The position numbers were made by a program, and so were the translations under genes. Positions 43,311-51,186 of a stretch of 64,000 nucleotides of DNA are shown piece after piece; within the stretch, counting starts at the first letter, position 1, and the number at the start of each line of letters is the position of its first letter. Source of the DNA: Lachnospiraceae bacterium (GTDB lineage Bacteria; Bacillota; Clostridia; Lachnospirales; Lachnospiraceae); the NCBI GenBank assembly GCA_026169045.1, contig JAPFDH010000080.1, positions 1 through 64,000 on the forward strand. Reading direction: 5' to 3'. Below the pieces are notes generated by a model. The model was not told the DNA's origin. It did not search any database and was given only the letters and a program-made list of their open reading frames with translations.

Positions 43311-44420
43311 ATGGAAAAAACTTTTATCAACCCTGCCACGAACAAACAGTGGCGTATTGAAATTGACGGTCTAACTATCCGAACCTGTTTGAATGGCGGG
43401 AAAGTCAAGGAGCTTTTGTGCGACTCTGTCTTCCAGGTCAAGAGCAAAGCGGCCAGCGCCATGATGGGACAGATGCAGAAAGGATTTGTTCATCAGAATC
43501 CAAACGCTGCTTTTGGAGAAGCACGGTGCCACCGATTTGTCGGGAAAGACAGCAACGGCTTTATGCCTCTTGCTGCCTCTCTCAAAAGAGATGATTTCTT
43601 CCTTACCAGAGTGGCGGGCGATTTTAAGGACGAGATTCTTTATCACTTTGATTGTAACGGAGAAATCATTGAAACGATCTCACTGGGTGCAAAAAGAATG
43701 ACCTATGAGCAGATTCTCTGTCCAAATGACACTCTGCTGATGAACAACAGCTATCTTATTGAGCAGTTCTCTCTCCGTACCCATGAGATCACGCCTTTCA
43801 TCAATAAGAAAAACAGCATGAGGACTATGCTGGATGTCAGCGGTGATCTGGCTATGTGGTACACAGGCGAAGAGATCGTCGTCTTTGACTTCGGGAGCAA
43901 TACAGAGGTATGGCGGGAAACTGTGAAATGCAAAAAGTCAAAGGATCCGAATTTTGCTTATTACTGCTTCGGTATGCTCTCTCCCAGGCAGACTAAGGCA
44001 GTTTATTGCGTCGCTGAGAGTGAGTATGTGATTGTTGACTTGAAGTCTGCTGAAAAAACAATAATCTCAAACAATGGATGGCATCCATTCTTTTCTCCGG
44101 ACGATCAAATCTTCTCTGTTGGCGGTAAATTCTATGTGAGTCAGACGGGAGAAGAAACAACCAATCCTTTTCCCTTTACTGTTCGGCAGGGTCTGAGTTT
44201 TTCGGATACCTGTACAATACGGACAAGAGGCAAACTGATGGCGGTTCGGCAGGATCATGGCAGCTCTCCAATAGAGTTATGGGATACCAACAGCGGTCAG
44301 CTGTTAGCTTCCATTGATGATCCCTTTGTGGTGCTGCAGGTGAATTTTGCCTTTACCCAAAGAGGACTTGTCCTGCACACCGATTATGGAGCGATGAGTA
44401 TCTATTCCTGTGCCATCTAA
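43311..44420 (+). CDS. WGR-like plus beta-propeller protein
   Basis: 369 residues. The first 60 residues (INPATNKQWRIEIDGLTIRT, then KAASAMMGQMQKGFVHQNP) resemble a WGR domain. The rest consists of repeating beta-strand units (YHFDCNGEIIETISLGAKRM, GDLAMWYTGEEIVVFDFGSN, SPRQTKAVYCVAESEYVIVD, RGKLMAVRQDHGSSPIELWD) consistent with a seven-bladed propeller. ATG 43311 after GAAGGAGGTG is preferred to upstream codons overlapping CbrC. The first 17 codons recur in a remnant at 45033. Confidence 0.68.
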   Translation: MEKTFINPATNKQWRIEIDGLTIRTCLNGGKVKELLCDSVFQVKSKAASAMMGQMQKGFVHQNPNAAFGEARCHRFVGKDSNGFMPLAASLKRDDFFLTRVAGDFKDEILYHFDCNGEIIETISLGAKRMTYEQILCPNDTLLMNNSYLIEQFSLRTHEITPFINKKNSMRTMLDVSGDLAMWYTGEEIVVFDFGSNTEVWRETVKCKKSKDPNFAYYCFGMLSPRQTKAVYCVAESEYVIVDLKSAEKTIISNNGWHPFFSPDDQIFSVGGKFYVSQTGEETTNPFPFTVRQGLSFSDTCTIRTRGKLMAVRQDHGSSPIELWDTNSGQLLASIDDPFVVLQVNFAFTQRGLVLHTDYGAMSIYSCAI

Positions 44421-44436
44421 AACGGAGTTTTATACT

Positions 44437-44868
44437 ATGGATGATAATATGAAAGCACTTTTGGAACAGAAAAAAGTGCGGCTAAAGATAAAACAGCAAT
44501 ACACGGAGATACTGCAATACAAAGATCATCTCACGAAAAGCATAGAACATTTTTCTCAAAAATACCGATATGCGGATGAAGAGGAAGCACTCAAAATTGA
44601 AACCTTTATCTCAAAACTCAATTTTGTGCAACCTGGGCAACTGGCGATCAAAGAAGTTTGCCCATATTCCTATGGGAACGTCTACTTGTGCTTTTTGATG
44701 GGAACTGACGCATTATTTCAGATTTATATATTCGGGAAATATGATGACATCATGAGTGATTATGATGAATGGGAATTGTTCAGTCCGTGCCTGTTACTTG
44801 TAGATGAGGACTTTATTCATTATGTTTATATCAACGATGACGGCGAAGTCATGGAATCACAAATATAG
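44437..44868 (+). CDS. Uncharacterised array protein, 143 residues
   Basis: Helical N-terminus (MKALLEQKKVRLKIKQQYTE) then a beta region ending with LLVDEDFIHYVYINDDGEVM. Family not recognised. AACGGAG lies upstream of ATG 44437. A diverged copy of its last 23 codons occurs at 45085-45152, which shows that it belongs to a duplicated module with CbrC and the propeller gene. Confidence 0.55.
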   Translation: MDDNMKALLEQKKVRLKIKQQYTEILQYKDHLTKSIEHFSQKYRYADEEEALKIETFISKLNFVQPGQLAIKEVCPYSYGNVYLCFLMGTDALFQIYIFGKYDDIMSDYDEWELFSPCLLLVDEDFIHYVYINDDGEVMESQI

Positions 44869-44880
44869 TGATGGCGGGGA

Positions 44881-45016
44881 AAGAGCGTGGACACCTATGT
44901 GGGATGACAAACATAAGGAAATGATTCAGGAATCCGTCAATGGCGGGCATCAGCAATGCTATCTGTTCCAGTGCCTCCACTGCGGGAAGCACCTGATCTT
45001 GATGGATTTCGATTGA
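44881..45016 (+). pseudogene. CbrC 3'-end remnant
   Basis: Reads TPMWDDKHKEMIQESVNGGH and QCYLFQCLHCGKHLILMDFD before TGA, matching the last 43 codons of the CbrC gene with a few substitutions. No start or N-terminal part remains. Confidence 0.8.
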
Positions 45017-45032
45017 GAAGGTATCTGCACCA

Positions 45033-45152
45033 ATGGAAAAGACCTTCCTCAACCCCGCCACAAATAAACAGTGGCGGATTGAATGTGGACGAGGATTTTA
45101 TTCATTAAACCTATGTTAACGATTATGGAAAATCGCAGAATCGCAAGTATAG
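45033..45152 (+). pseudogene. Chimeric remnant: WGR start joined to tail of the 143-residue gene
   Basis: ATG 45033 reads MEKTFLNPATNKQWRIE, the start of the propeller gene. From 45085, GTGGACGAGGATTTTATTC begins a stretch that aligns with 44800-44868, the end of the 143-residue gene, but with a TAA early in that frame. The join shows an internal deletion of a duplicated three-gene module. Confidence 0.7.
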
Positions 45153-45181
45153 CTGTGCCCTATGAAAGAGAGTATTTACCT

Positions 45182-45735
45182 ATGGACAAAGAAATATTGA
45201 TAGCAAAACTTCTGAATCTTGCTGAGGGGCGGGACCCCCCCGAAACCTGGCGGAACTGGACGCTTTCTGTGCGGAGCAAAAGCGAGTGCAGCGACAAAAG
45301 CAAAATGAATTCAAGGCCAACAATCCGGAGCTATTCCGACGCTACCCCAAGTTTTCCAAAGCCTTGGCTAATACCATTGAACCATCTGATGAGATCAAGC
45401 CTTCCGCCACTGAGAAACAGATTGAGAACCAAGAAAAAATCCTGGGCTTCACACTTCCGTCTCAGGTACGTTCTTCCTACTGACAGCAGGAATCAATGTG
45501 TCTGCCGGTGTGATTATTGAGTTGTCTGGGCTATTTGAGCTGTCCATACACGGAAATCAGCATTGTGTGCTGGGCGAGTTCTGGAAAGAAGCAGACGGTA
45601 ACCAGCTTCTGCTCTGCCCTAGTGATGAAACTATATGGTACTATGCTCATGAACAGGCAAGGTAAAACGCCTTTGTGGTGATATGACAGAACTGCTGGAG
45701 AAGAAATTGGCGAGATATCTCAATGAAAAAGGAAG
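45182..45735 (+). pseudogene. SUKH-1 (SMI1/KNR4) gene with several frameshifts
   Basis: ATG 45182 begins MDKEILIAKLLNLAEG, then seven C residues (45235-45241) shift the frame to NLAELDAFCAEQKRVQRQKQ and IENQEKILGFTLPSQ; a further shift or stop near 45480 leads to INVSAGVIIELSGLFELSIH and LLLCPSDETIWYYAHEQAR; a last piece reads MTELLEKKLARYLNEK. Together these are a SUKH-1 protein of about 180 residues. The separate pieces are unlikely to work alone. Confidence 0.7.
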
Positions 45736-45968
45736 CCTCCCAGATAGTGGAACGCTCACCGCTGGCAGCGCCGGTGGCCAATGTCATGGGAGTGGCGATA
45801 TTCAGCCAGGAGCTGCCTTATTACTGGGCTATGTTTTTCTACTATGGGAACGGTTATTGGTGGGAAAAGGGTATTCCAGTGCAGCCAGAGGATATGGATG
45901 CCTATTTCGCTTTAGAAAAGAAAATTATAGAAAAACACCACTTAAAAGAACCTTTTGAGTGGAAGTGA
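45723..45968 (+). CDS. Small ORF or fragment after the SUKH remnant
   Basis: 81 residues, SQIVERSPLAAPVANVMGVA then ELPYYWAMFFYYGNGYWWEK. The aromatic composition is protein-like and the frame is open to its stop, 13 bases before the next gene. It lacks a clear ribosome site and its start lies within the SUKH remnant, so it may be the tail of a lost gene. Confidence 0.4.
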   Translation: MKKEASQIVERSPLAAPVANVMGVAIFSQELPYYWAMFFYYGNGYWWEKGIPVQPEDMDAYFALEKKIIEKHHLKEPFEWK

Positions 45969-45981
45969 AAGGAGAATTTTT

Positions 45982-46695
45982 ATGGGATACGATGTGAGTT
46001 TTCACCCGATTTCACCAGACGAAATGCGGGAATGGTATTTTACTCCCCTAACCTGGATACAGCAGGGACAGGAGGAAAAAGTGCTGGCTCTTGCTGCGCA
46101 GCATGGAATGGAGGATTTCTATGCACAAAAATATCTGGATACCCTGCGTGTTGGGGTTGAAACGGAATCCGACGAGCTGTTTGACAAAAGCCACGGCTTC
46201 TATATTGCAGTGATACAAGGTTTTTTCCGGGAATACTATTATACCAGAGGTAGCGCCTTTTCATTTCTGGTAGAACAAAAGCCAGAATATATGCGGTATT
46301 TCACCTCATGGGATCAAGTGATTCCTGTTTCCTTTCCTAATCCTATGAAGAACCGAATTGTTGAAAACTACTGCTCCGGTGTATATCTGTCTCCAGATCA
46401 GGTTATGCAACTTCTCAAAGATATGGAGCAGAACCCTAAAGTGCTTGAAGATCTAGAGGCGCTTTGGAGCAATGGACAGATTGCTGTGCTGAAAAAAGCG
46501 CTTTCTGCTGCTGCAAAATCAGGGGCTGGTCTGTTGGAGGCCACGGAAGTGGTAGAACCCAATCCCATCCGCCCCAATGAGAGCACAAGTTATTCCAATC
46601 TGTATCACTGTGATCGGGATGGTGTATATCTCTACATAGATATTGTTAGTGGTCAATTAGCGGATGCGATTGGGGAAAGTAAAGGACGAGCATAG
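45982..46695 (+). CDS. Uncharacterised array protein, 237 residues
   Basis: Begins MGYDVSFHPISPDEMREWYF and contains FYIAVIQGFFREYYYTRGSA and CSGVYLSPDQVMQLLKDMEQ; the end has SNLYHCDRDGVYLYIDIVSG. It looks intact and conserved, but I cannot name the family. AAAGGAG precedes ATG 45982. It is the last gene of the array that appears whole. Confidence 0.62.
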   Translation: MGYDVSFHPISPDEMREWYFTPLTWIQQGQEEKVLALAAQHGMEDFYAQKYLDTLRVGVETESDELFDKSHGFYIAVIQGFFREYYYTRGSAFSFLVEQKPEYMRYFTSWDQVIPVSFPNPMKNRIVENYCSGVYLSPDQVMQLLKDMEQNPKVLEDLEALWSNGQIAVLKKALSAAAKSGAGLLEATEVVEPNPIRPNESTSYSNLYHCDRDGVYLYIDIVSGQLADAIGESKGRA

Positions 46696-46712
46696 GCATT
46701 TTTAAGATATTT

Positions 46713-47401
46713 ATGAAAGAGGGTAGCACATTGCGGTATGCAAAATTCAGCAAGGAAGTAACCAAGTGGCTGAAAGCCAATGGGCTACCCTGTTGCGGAA
46801 CACGCTTTGATAGTTTTGAAGTGATCCAAACCTGGCTGGATACATGGAAGTAAAATGATGGCACAGAAGTGTATTTCGGAAAAGCGTTATCGGGAAAGGA
46901 TTTCCTGCGCTTATGGCGGGGCGAAGTTATTCCCAACTGGGCGAGCTCGTCAAGTACAGAAAAAAGTCACTGGAGCAAATTGTCCGCTATATAGAGTATC
47001 TGGAGCAAATACAAGCGCTTGTTGAATATCTGAAGGCGGTGCAAAACTTACAAAAAAGTTATTGCTCTGTCCCCTTTACCCAGAAGGAGGATTACAGCTG
47101 GCGCATTCATGTGGAGGAACAGATGGTGGAGAGATACGGAACACCGGAGTAGCTGGCGGAATACCAGCGTCAGAATGAGCTGCGCAAGATGCTGGAAAGC
47201 AAGGTGTGCCAGTGGATGGGAAGGTAAATCTTCTATTTCTCTCATGCCGACTATATGGACCACGTTTGTGTCGTCAGCCGCACAGTGAAGGAATTGGACA
47301 CCGTTATGGAAAATCATGTCCGAGCCAAAAAGCAGTATGCCATATGGACGGATGAGGACGAAGCGGGCTATCATCTCTACCTTCAGGAACAGGATATGTA
47401 A
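46713..47401 (+). pseudogene. Degenerate array gene(s) with nonsense mutations
   Basis: From ATG 46713 a 46-codon piece (FSKEVTKWLKANGLPCCGTR) meets TAA 46851 and continues in frame as NDGTEVYFGKALSGKDFLRL to 46992. A second frame from 46913 reads KSLEQIVRYIEYLEQIQALV and FTQKEDYSWRIHVEEQMVER, crosses TAG 47150 and TAA 47225, and keeps protein-like sequence (FYFSHADYMDHVCVVSRTVK) to TAA 47399. One or two dead genes; family unknown. Confidence 0.6.
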
Positions 47402-47486
47402 CAAAAGGTCTTTTTCCACCCTCAAGATTAAGGAGTCGAGGAGTTGAATAAACGAAGTCTAATTTTAAATTAAATATAAAAACATC

Positions 47487-47519
47487 GCAAAGCAGGAAAT
47501 GTATTTTTCTGCTTTTTTG
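47487..47519 (+). terminator. Terminator at the 3' edge of the array
   Basis: AAAGCAGGAAA pairs with TTTTTCTGCTTT around TGTA and runs into six T residues. It marks the end of the immunity array transcript. Confidence 0.75.
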
Positions 47520-47568
47520 TTATTATATAGATGTAGCTACAAATCATTCAAGAAAGGAGTGTTTTGAA

Positions 47569-47810
47569 ATGGGAAATCTTGATAGGATTCAAGGTAGTAT
47601 TGATTATATAGAAAAAATCTTAAATCTGAAATTTCAGCACAAGAACTTGCTGATCAAGCAAATATTTCTATGTTTCATTATTATCGCCTTTTTCAAACGG
47701 CCGTAGGTATACCTATAATGCAGTATATCACACGCAGAAAGCTATTACATGCAATATATGAAATTAGTTGTGGAAACAAAATCATTGATGTTGCTTTGGA
47801 TTATAAATAA
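47569..47810 (+). pseudogene. AraC-type regulator fragment, frameshifted
   Basis: AAAGGAG precedes ATG 47569, MGNLDRIQGSIDYIEK. One A missing from the run at 47612-47617 shifts the frame; in the next frame SEISAQELADQANISMFHYY and RLFQTAVGIPIMQYITRRKL follow, which is the N-terminal part of an AraC DNA-binding domain. It ends after DVALDYK where the rest of the domain should begin, so it is both frameshifted and truncated. Confidence 0.72.
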
Positions 47811-47847
47811 ACCATATAAAATAAATCTGTTTCAGGAGGAACATATC

Positions 47848-48606
47848 GTGGTTACACATAAAAAAATAAGTGAAATTCTAACAAACTGGAAATTGGAAAA
47901 TGAAATAATAAGAGATGTTTTTTATGAAAGTGGGGAAAAAAACGATAACGTATTCTATGTTGGAGAAAGTTATATTATAAAAACATTTGCCGATTTGGGA
48001 AGATTAAAAAATTATATTAATATTTCAAAATCAATTGAAAAATTGGGAGTATCTGTCTCAACACCAATCGAAACAATTGATGGGAACCAAATGATTGAAG
48101 ATGGTCAGCTGTATTTTGTTTTAGCTAAGCGGTTACAAGGTAAGCCGATTAAAGCTGTTAGTATGTATGAAGGTGACTATAAAAATAAAGCAAGATTTAT
48201 AGGTGAAATCATTGGACAGCTTAGTTTGTCACTTGAAAAAGTGGATGCAGTAGTCAATGATGTTAATATTTATGAACGTGTCAAAGGTTGGGCTTTACCA
48301 AAAGCAAAAGACATGCTCAATATACCGGAAAATTTTTGGAAAGATGCTATTGATTATTTTGGAAAATTATATACTACTCTTCCAAAACAAATTATTCATC
48401 GTGACCCAAACCCAAGCAATATTATTACTGCAAAAGATACGTGGGGATTTATCGACTTTGATTTGTCAGAACGCAATATTCGAATTTTTGATCCTTGCTA
48501 TGCATCAACGGCAAATTTAAGTGAAAGTTTTGATGAAAATGATCAGGAAAATTTATGCTCTGAAAACAGAAAACGGACTTCGAAGAGTCCGCAATCCATG
48601 GTATAA
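47848..48606 (+). CDS. Aminoglycoside-phosphotransferase-like kinase, 3' truncated
   Basis: 252 residues from GTG 47848 (CAGGAGGAA upstream). The APH/choline-kinase fold is visible: VFYVGESYIIKTFADLGRLK (lysine of the ATP site), RFIGEIIGQL, catalytic loop IIHRDPNPSNI and metal motif GFIDFDLSERN. The last 20 residues (ENRKRTSKSPQS) derive from the adjoining insertion-sequence end, so about 60 family residues are missing. The kinase core is retained; activity is doubtful. The substrate is unknown; resistance cannot be assumed. Confidence 0.72.
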   Translation: MVTHKKISEILTNWKLENEIIRDVFYESGEKNDNVFYVGESYIIKTFADLGRLKNYINISKSIEKLGVSVSTPIETIDGNQMIEDGQLYFVLAKRLQGKPIKAVSMYEGDYKNKARFIGEIIGQLSLSLEKVDAVVNDVNIYERVKGWALPKAKDMLNIPENFWKDAIDYFGKLYTTLPKQIIHRDPNPSNIITAKDTWGFIDFDLSERNIRIFDPCYASTANLSESFDENDQENLCSENRKRTSKSPQSMV

Positions 48607-48800
48607 TAAGATATGACCAGTAAATTAAAATACCATAAGAATTATACCGAATTCGACGATCCTTATCGATTGGTTTTGCCATTAAATTTGGAAGATTTGG
48701 TTCACATATATTCATCCCGAAAGATCGAAACCGCATACAGACGGGATGTCAACTTTATGTGGCTGCCTGCCAGACAGAAAATTTCTCTTTTTGATTAACA
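48555..48800 (+). mobile_element. IS1182-type transposase relic
   Basis: The terminal hairpin CGGACT/AGTCCG (48574-48591) precedes ATG 48613, whose product SKLKYHKNYTEFDDPYRLVL continues PLNLEDL and then jumps to YSSRKIETAYRRDVNFMWL. These are the first and roughly the 90th residues onward of an IS1182-family transposase, so an internal part and the whole catalytic C-terminus are gone. The element interrupts the kinase gene. Nothing further is supported up to 48940. Confidence 0.7.
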
Positions 48801-48940
48801 GTTTCTGTTTCATTCTGACGGATGGTTCCTGCTGCACTGTATTACAACGCTTCTGAATAACGGCAAATTGAAGCTGCCAACCGATGGTAGGTACCAACAA
48901 GTAAAAATCTTATTTTCAAAATAAGTAAGGAGGGAATGAT

Positions 48941-49474
48941 ATGCTTCCGACTAACAAACAACCATTGTTTATTATCAGCGGTGCCTCAGGTGTGGGGAAA
49001 TCTACATTGTGTGAACAGCTTTTTCAAAAGGAGAAAGACTATATTGTACTGGAAAGCGATTTGCTTTGGAGTGACCAATACAATACACCACAAGATAATT
49101 ATTGTGAATATCGCAGGCTTTGGATGCGCATGTGCGCAAATATTTCGCAGATCGGGCTACCAGTGGTGCTTTGCGGATGCGGAGTGCCGGAGCAGTTTGA
49201 ATGTCAGCCGGAACGGACCTTGTTTACACAGATTCATTATTTAGCCGCTGTATGCAACGAAGAGGTTTTGCTCCATCGGATGCGGGATATGCGCAAAATT
49301 GAAGACGAGGTGTGGCTGAAAAGTTCGCTGGATTTTAACCAGTGGCTTAAAATGAACGGAGAGAGCACTCAGCCCGAGATGACACTTTTGGATATAACGC
49401 ATCTTACGCCCCAGCAAGCTGCCAAACAGGTCGACCAGTGGATTCATAAGCGTCTGGAAAAAAGAAAAATATAA
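48941..49474 (+). CDS. P-loop NTPase, small-molecule kinase-like
   Basis: 177 residues. Walker A is ISGASGVGKSTLCEQLF at about 11-27; LESDLLWSDQ and LLDITHLTPQQAAKQVDQWI follow. The size and the lid-like RMRDMRKIEDEVW suit a nucleoside/shikimate-kinase-type fold or AAA-like kinase. It may phosphorylate a small molecule, but the substrate is unknown. TAAGGAGGG precedes the ATG; it is monocistronic. Confidence 0.75.
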   Translation: MLPTNKQPLFIISGASGVGKSTLCEQLFQKEKDYIVLESDLLWSDQYNTPQDNYCEYRRLWMRMCANISQIGLPVVLCGCGVPEQFECQPERTLFTQIHYLAAVCNEEVLLHRMRDMRKIEDEVWLKSSLDFNQWLKMNGESTQPEMTLLDITHLTPQQAAKQVDQWIHKRLEKRKI

Positions 49475-49550
49475 ATTTTTATAATTGGGTAAAAAATGTC
49501 GGCATGTGTGGTAAGATGGATAAGAGTAATGGGAAGGTATATCAATACTT

Positions 49551-49580
49551 AAGGAATCTTGAGGAATCAAGGTTCCTTTT
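49551..49580 (+). terminator. Terminator after the P-loop gene
   Basis: AAGGAATCTTGA pairs with TCAAGGTTCCTT and five T residues follow. Confidence 0.8.
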
Positions 49581-49691
49581 TGCGTTTCATTGCTCTTAAT
49601 AATTTATTTGGAATAGTTTCGGGGTTGACAATCACAGAACTTTTGTGCTAGAAAACAATAGGAATATATTTTTGAAAAGGAAAGAAACGGC

Positions 49692-49716
49692 GCACCTGAA
49701 ATCAGATGCGTTTTTT
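49692..49716 (+). terminator. Terminator-like hairpin before the second MATE gene
   Basis: CGCA and CTG pair with CAG and TGCG, followed by six T. It lies within the leader of the MATE gene, about 30 bases before its start, so it might attenuate it. Confidence 0.55.
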
Positions 49717-49743
49717 GTGCGTTCGAAAGAAAAGGAGAAAGGT

Positions 49744-51138
49744 ATGAAAGCAGGTAGTCGGTTGAATAAATTTATCGGCACAAAGGAGTTTTATAAAAGG
49801 GTACTTCGGGTTGCTATACCGATTATGATTCAAAATGGTATCACCAATTTTGTCAGTATGTTGGATAATATTATGGTTGGACAAATTGGGACAGAACAAA
49901 TGTCAGGAGTAGCGATTGTAAATCAGCTGATGTATGTTTTTAATGTATGTATTTTCGGAGCAATATCGGGGGCAGGAATTTTCGGAGCCCAATATTTTGG
50001 AAAGGGCGATCATGAAGGGGTTCGGAATTCGTTTCGGTTTAAAATATGGATATGTACGCTATTTACCGTGATTGGAATTTTCGTTTTTCTTGTTCAGGGA
50101 ACACCTCTGATTACTATGTATCTGCACGGAAGTTCAGATGCAGGTAATGTGGAACAGGCATTGTATTATGGACAGCAGTATTTGGCAATTATGATGATTG
50201 GTATGATTCCGTTTGCCATCGCTCAGATGTATTCCAGTACACTGAGAGAATGCGGTGAGACAGTGGTTCCTATGAAAGCGGGGATTATTGCAGTATGTGT
50301 CAATATGTGTTTCAACTATATATTGATTTTCGGAAAGTTTGGAATGCCTGCTTTGGGTGTGCAGGGAGCAGCGATTGCTACATTGATTGCGCGATTTGCA
50401 GAGTGTGCGGTGATTATCAGCTGGACACATCGGCATAAAGACAAAAATCCATTTGCTGTAGGTCTTTATAAAACATTGAGAATTCCCCGTACCTTAATTA
50501 TGCTGATTATTAAAAAGGGGTCACCGTTGATTATCAATGAAGCATTATGGGCAGCGGGTATGGCGTTTATGGTTCAATGTTATTCTGTCAGAGGGTTGTC
50601 TGTTGTGGCGGCATTGAATATTTCCACGACGGTGTCTAATGTATTTAATGTTGTTTTTCTTGCCATGGGAAATTCTATTGCTATTTTGGTGGGACAACTG
50701 CTGGGAGCCGGGAAACAGAAAGAAGCTAAGGAGACGGATACCAAATTGATTTTTGCTTCGGTTATGAGTTGCGTATTTATAGGTGCATTTATGGCGATCA
50801 TTGCGCCTATATTTCCGCAGATTTATAATACATCCGATGAAGTGAAACAATTGGCGAGAAATTTAATTTTAATAGCCGCATGTTGCATGCCACTTGCAGC
50901 TTTTTACCATGCAGCGTATTTTACATTGCGTTCCGGCGGGAAAACGTTTGTGACGTTTTTGTTTGACAGCGGATTTGTTTGGGTAGTCAGCATTCCATTG
51001 GCATATATATTGAGCCGCTATACAGGGCTTCCAATGGTATCCTTGTATTTTTGTTGTCAGATGGCAGATGTGGTGAAATGTATCATAGGATATGTTTTAG
51101 TTAAGAAGGGAATATGGATTCAGCAGCTGACTGTATAA
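49744..51138 (+). CDS. MATE-family multidrug exporter
   Basis: 464 residues, about twelve helices. The first helix RVAIPIMIQNGITNFVSMLD with NIMVGQIGTEQMSGVAI and the mid-protein KKGSPLIINEALWAAGMAF are typical of the clostridial MATE subgroup. Start ATG 49744 follows AAAGGAGAAAGG; upstream codons in frame run through the hairpin at 49692. Substrate unknown. It precedes pth without an obvious terminator. Confidence 0.92.
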   Translation: MKAGSRLNKFIGTKEFYKRVLRVAIPIMIQNGITNFVSMLDNIMVGQIGTEQMSGVAIVNQLMYVFNVCIFGAISGAGIFGAQYFGKGDHEGVRNSFRFKIWICTLFTVIGIFVFLVQGTPLITMYLHGSSDAGNVEQALYYGQQYLAIMMIGMIPFAIAQMYSSTLRECGETVVPMKAGIIAVCVNMCFNYILIFGKFGMPALGVQGAAIATLIARFAECAVIISWTHRHKDKNPFAVGLYKTLRIPRTLIMLIIKKGSPLIINEALWAAGMAFMVQCYSVRGLSVVAALNISTTVSNVFNVVFLAMGNSIAILVGQLLGAGKQKEAKETDTKLIFASVMSCVFIGAFMAIIAPIFPQIYNTSDEVKQLARNLILIAACCMPLAAFYHAAYFTLRSGGKTFVTFLFDSGFVWVVSIPLAYILSRYTGLPMVSLYFCCQMADVVKCIIGYVLVKKGIWIQQLTV

Positions 51139-51186
51139 TTGTTATTAGCGCTGTAAAAATGTATAGAAAAAAGGAGATAGAAAGAG

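Noticed and set aside
45683-45958. 91-codon frame as a separate gene
   Set aside because: Only its first 16 codons fit (the end of the SUKH-1 remnant); the rest is an out-of-frame shadow of the 45723-45968 reading.
33638-47401. Stop-codon recoding to explain in-frame TAA/TAG in several array genes
   Set aside because: Both TAA and TAG are affected, only in a few genes mostly at the 3' end, next to frameshifted relics, while intact genes use the same stops normally. Pseudogene decay is simpler.
16933-47401. CRISPR array, restriction system, retron or prophage within the accessory region
   Set aside because: No short regularly spaced repeats, and no nuclease, methylase, reverse transcriptase, integrase or structural phage protein was recognised.
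47848-48606. Antibiotic resistance gene call for the phosphotransferase-like protein
   Set aside because: The family has many non-resistance members, the substrate cannot be told from the sequence, and the gene is truncated.
49645-49743. N-terminal extension of the second MATE protein
   Set aside because: The codons cross a terminator hairpin, and AAAGGAGAAAGG clearly marks ATG 49744.
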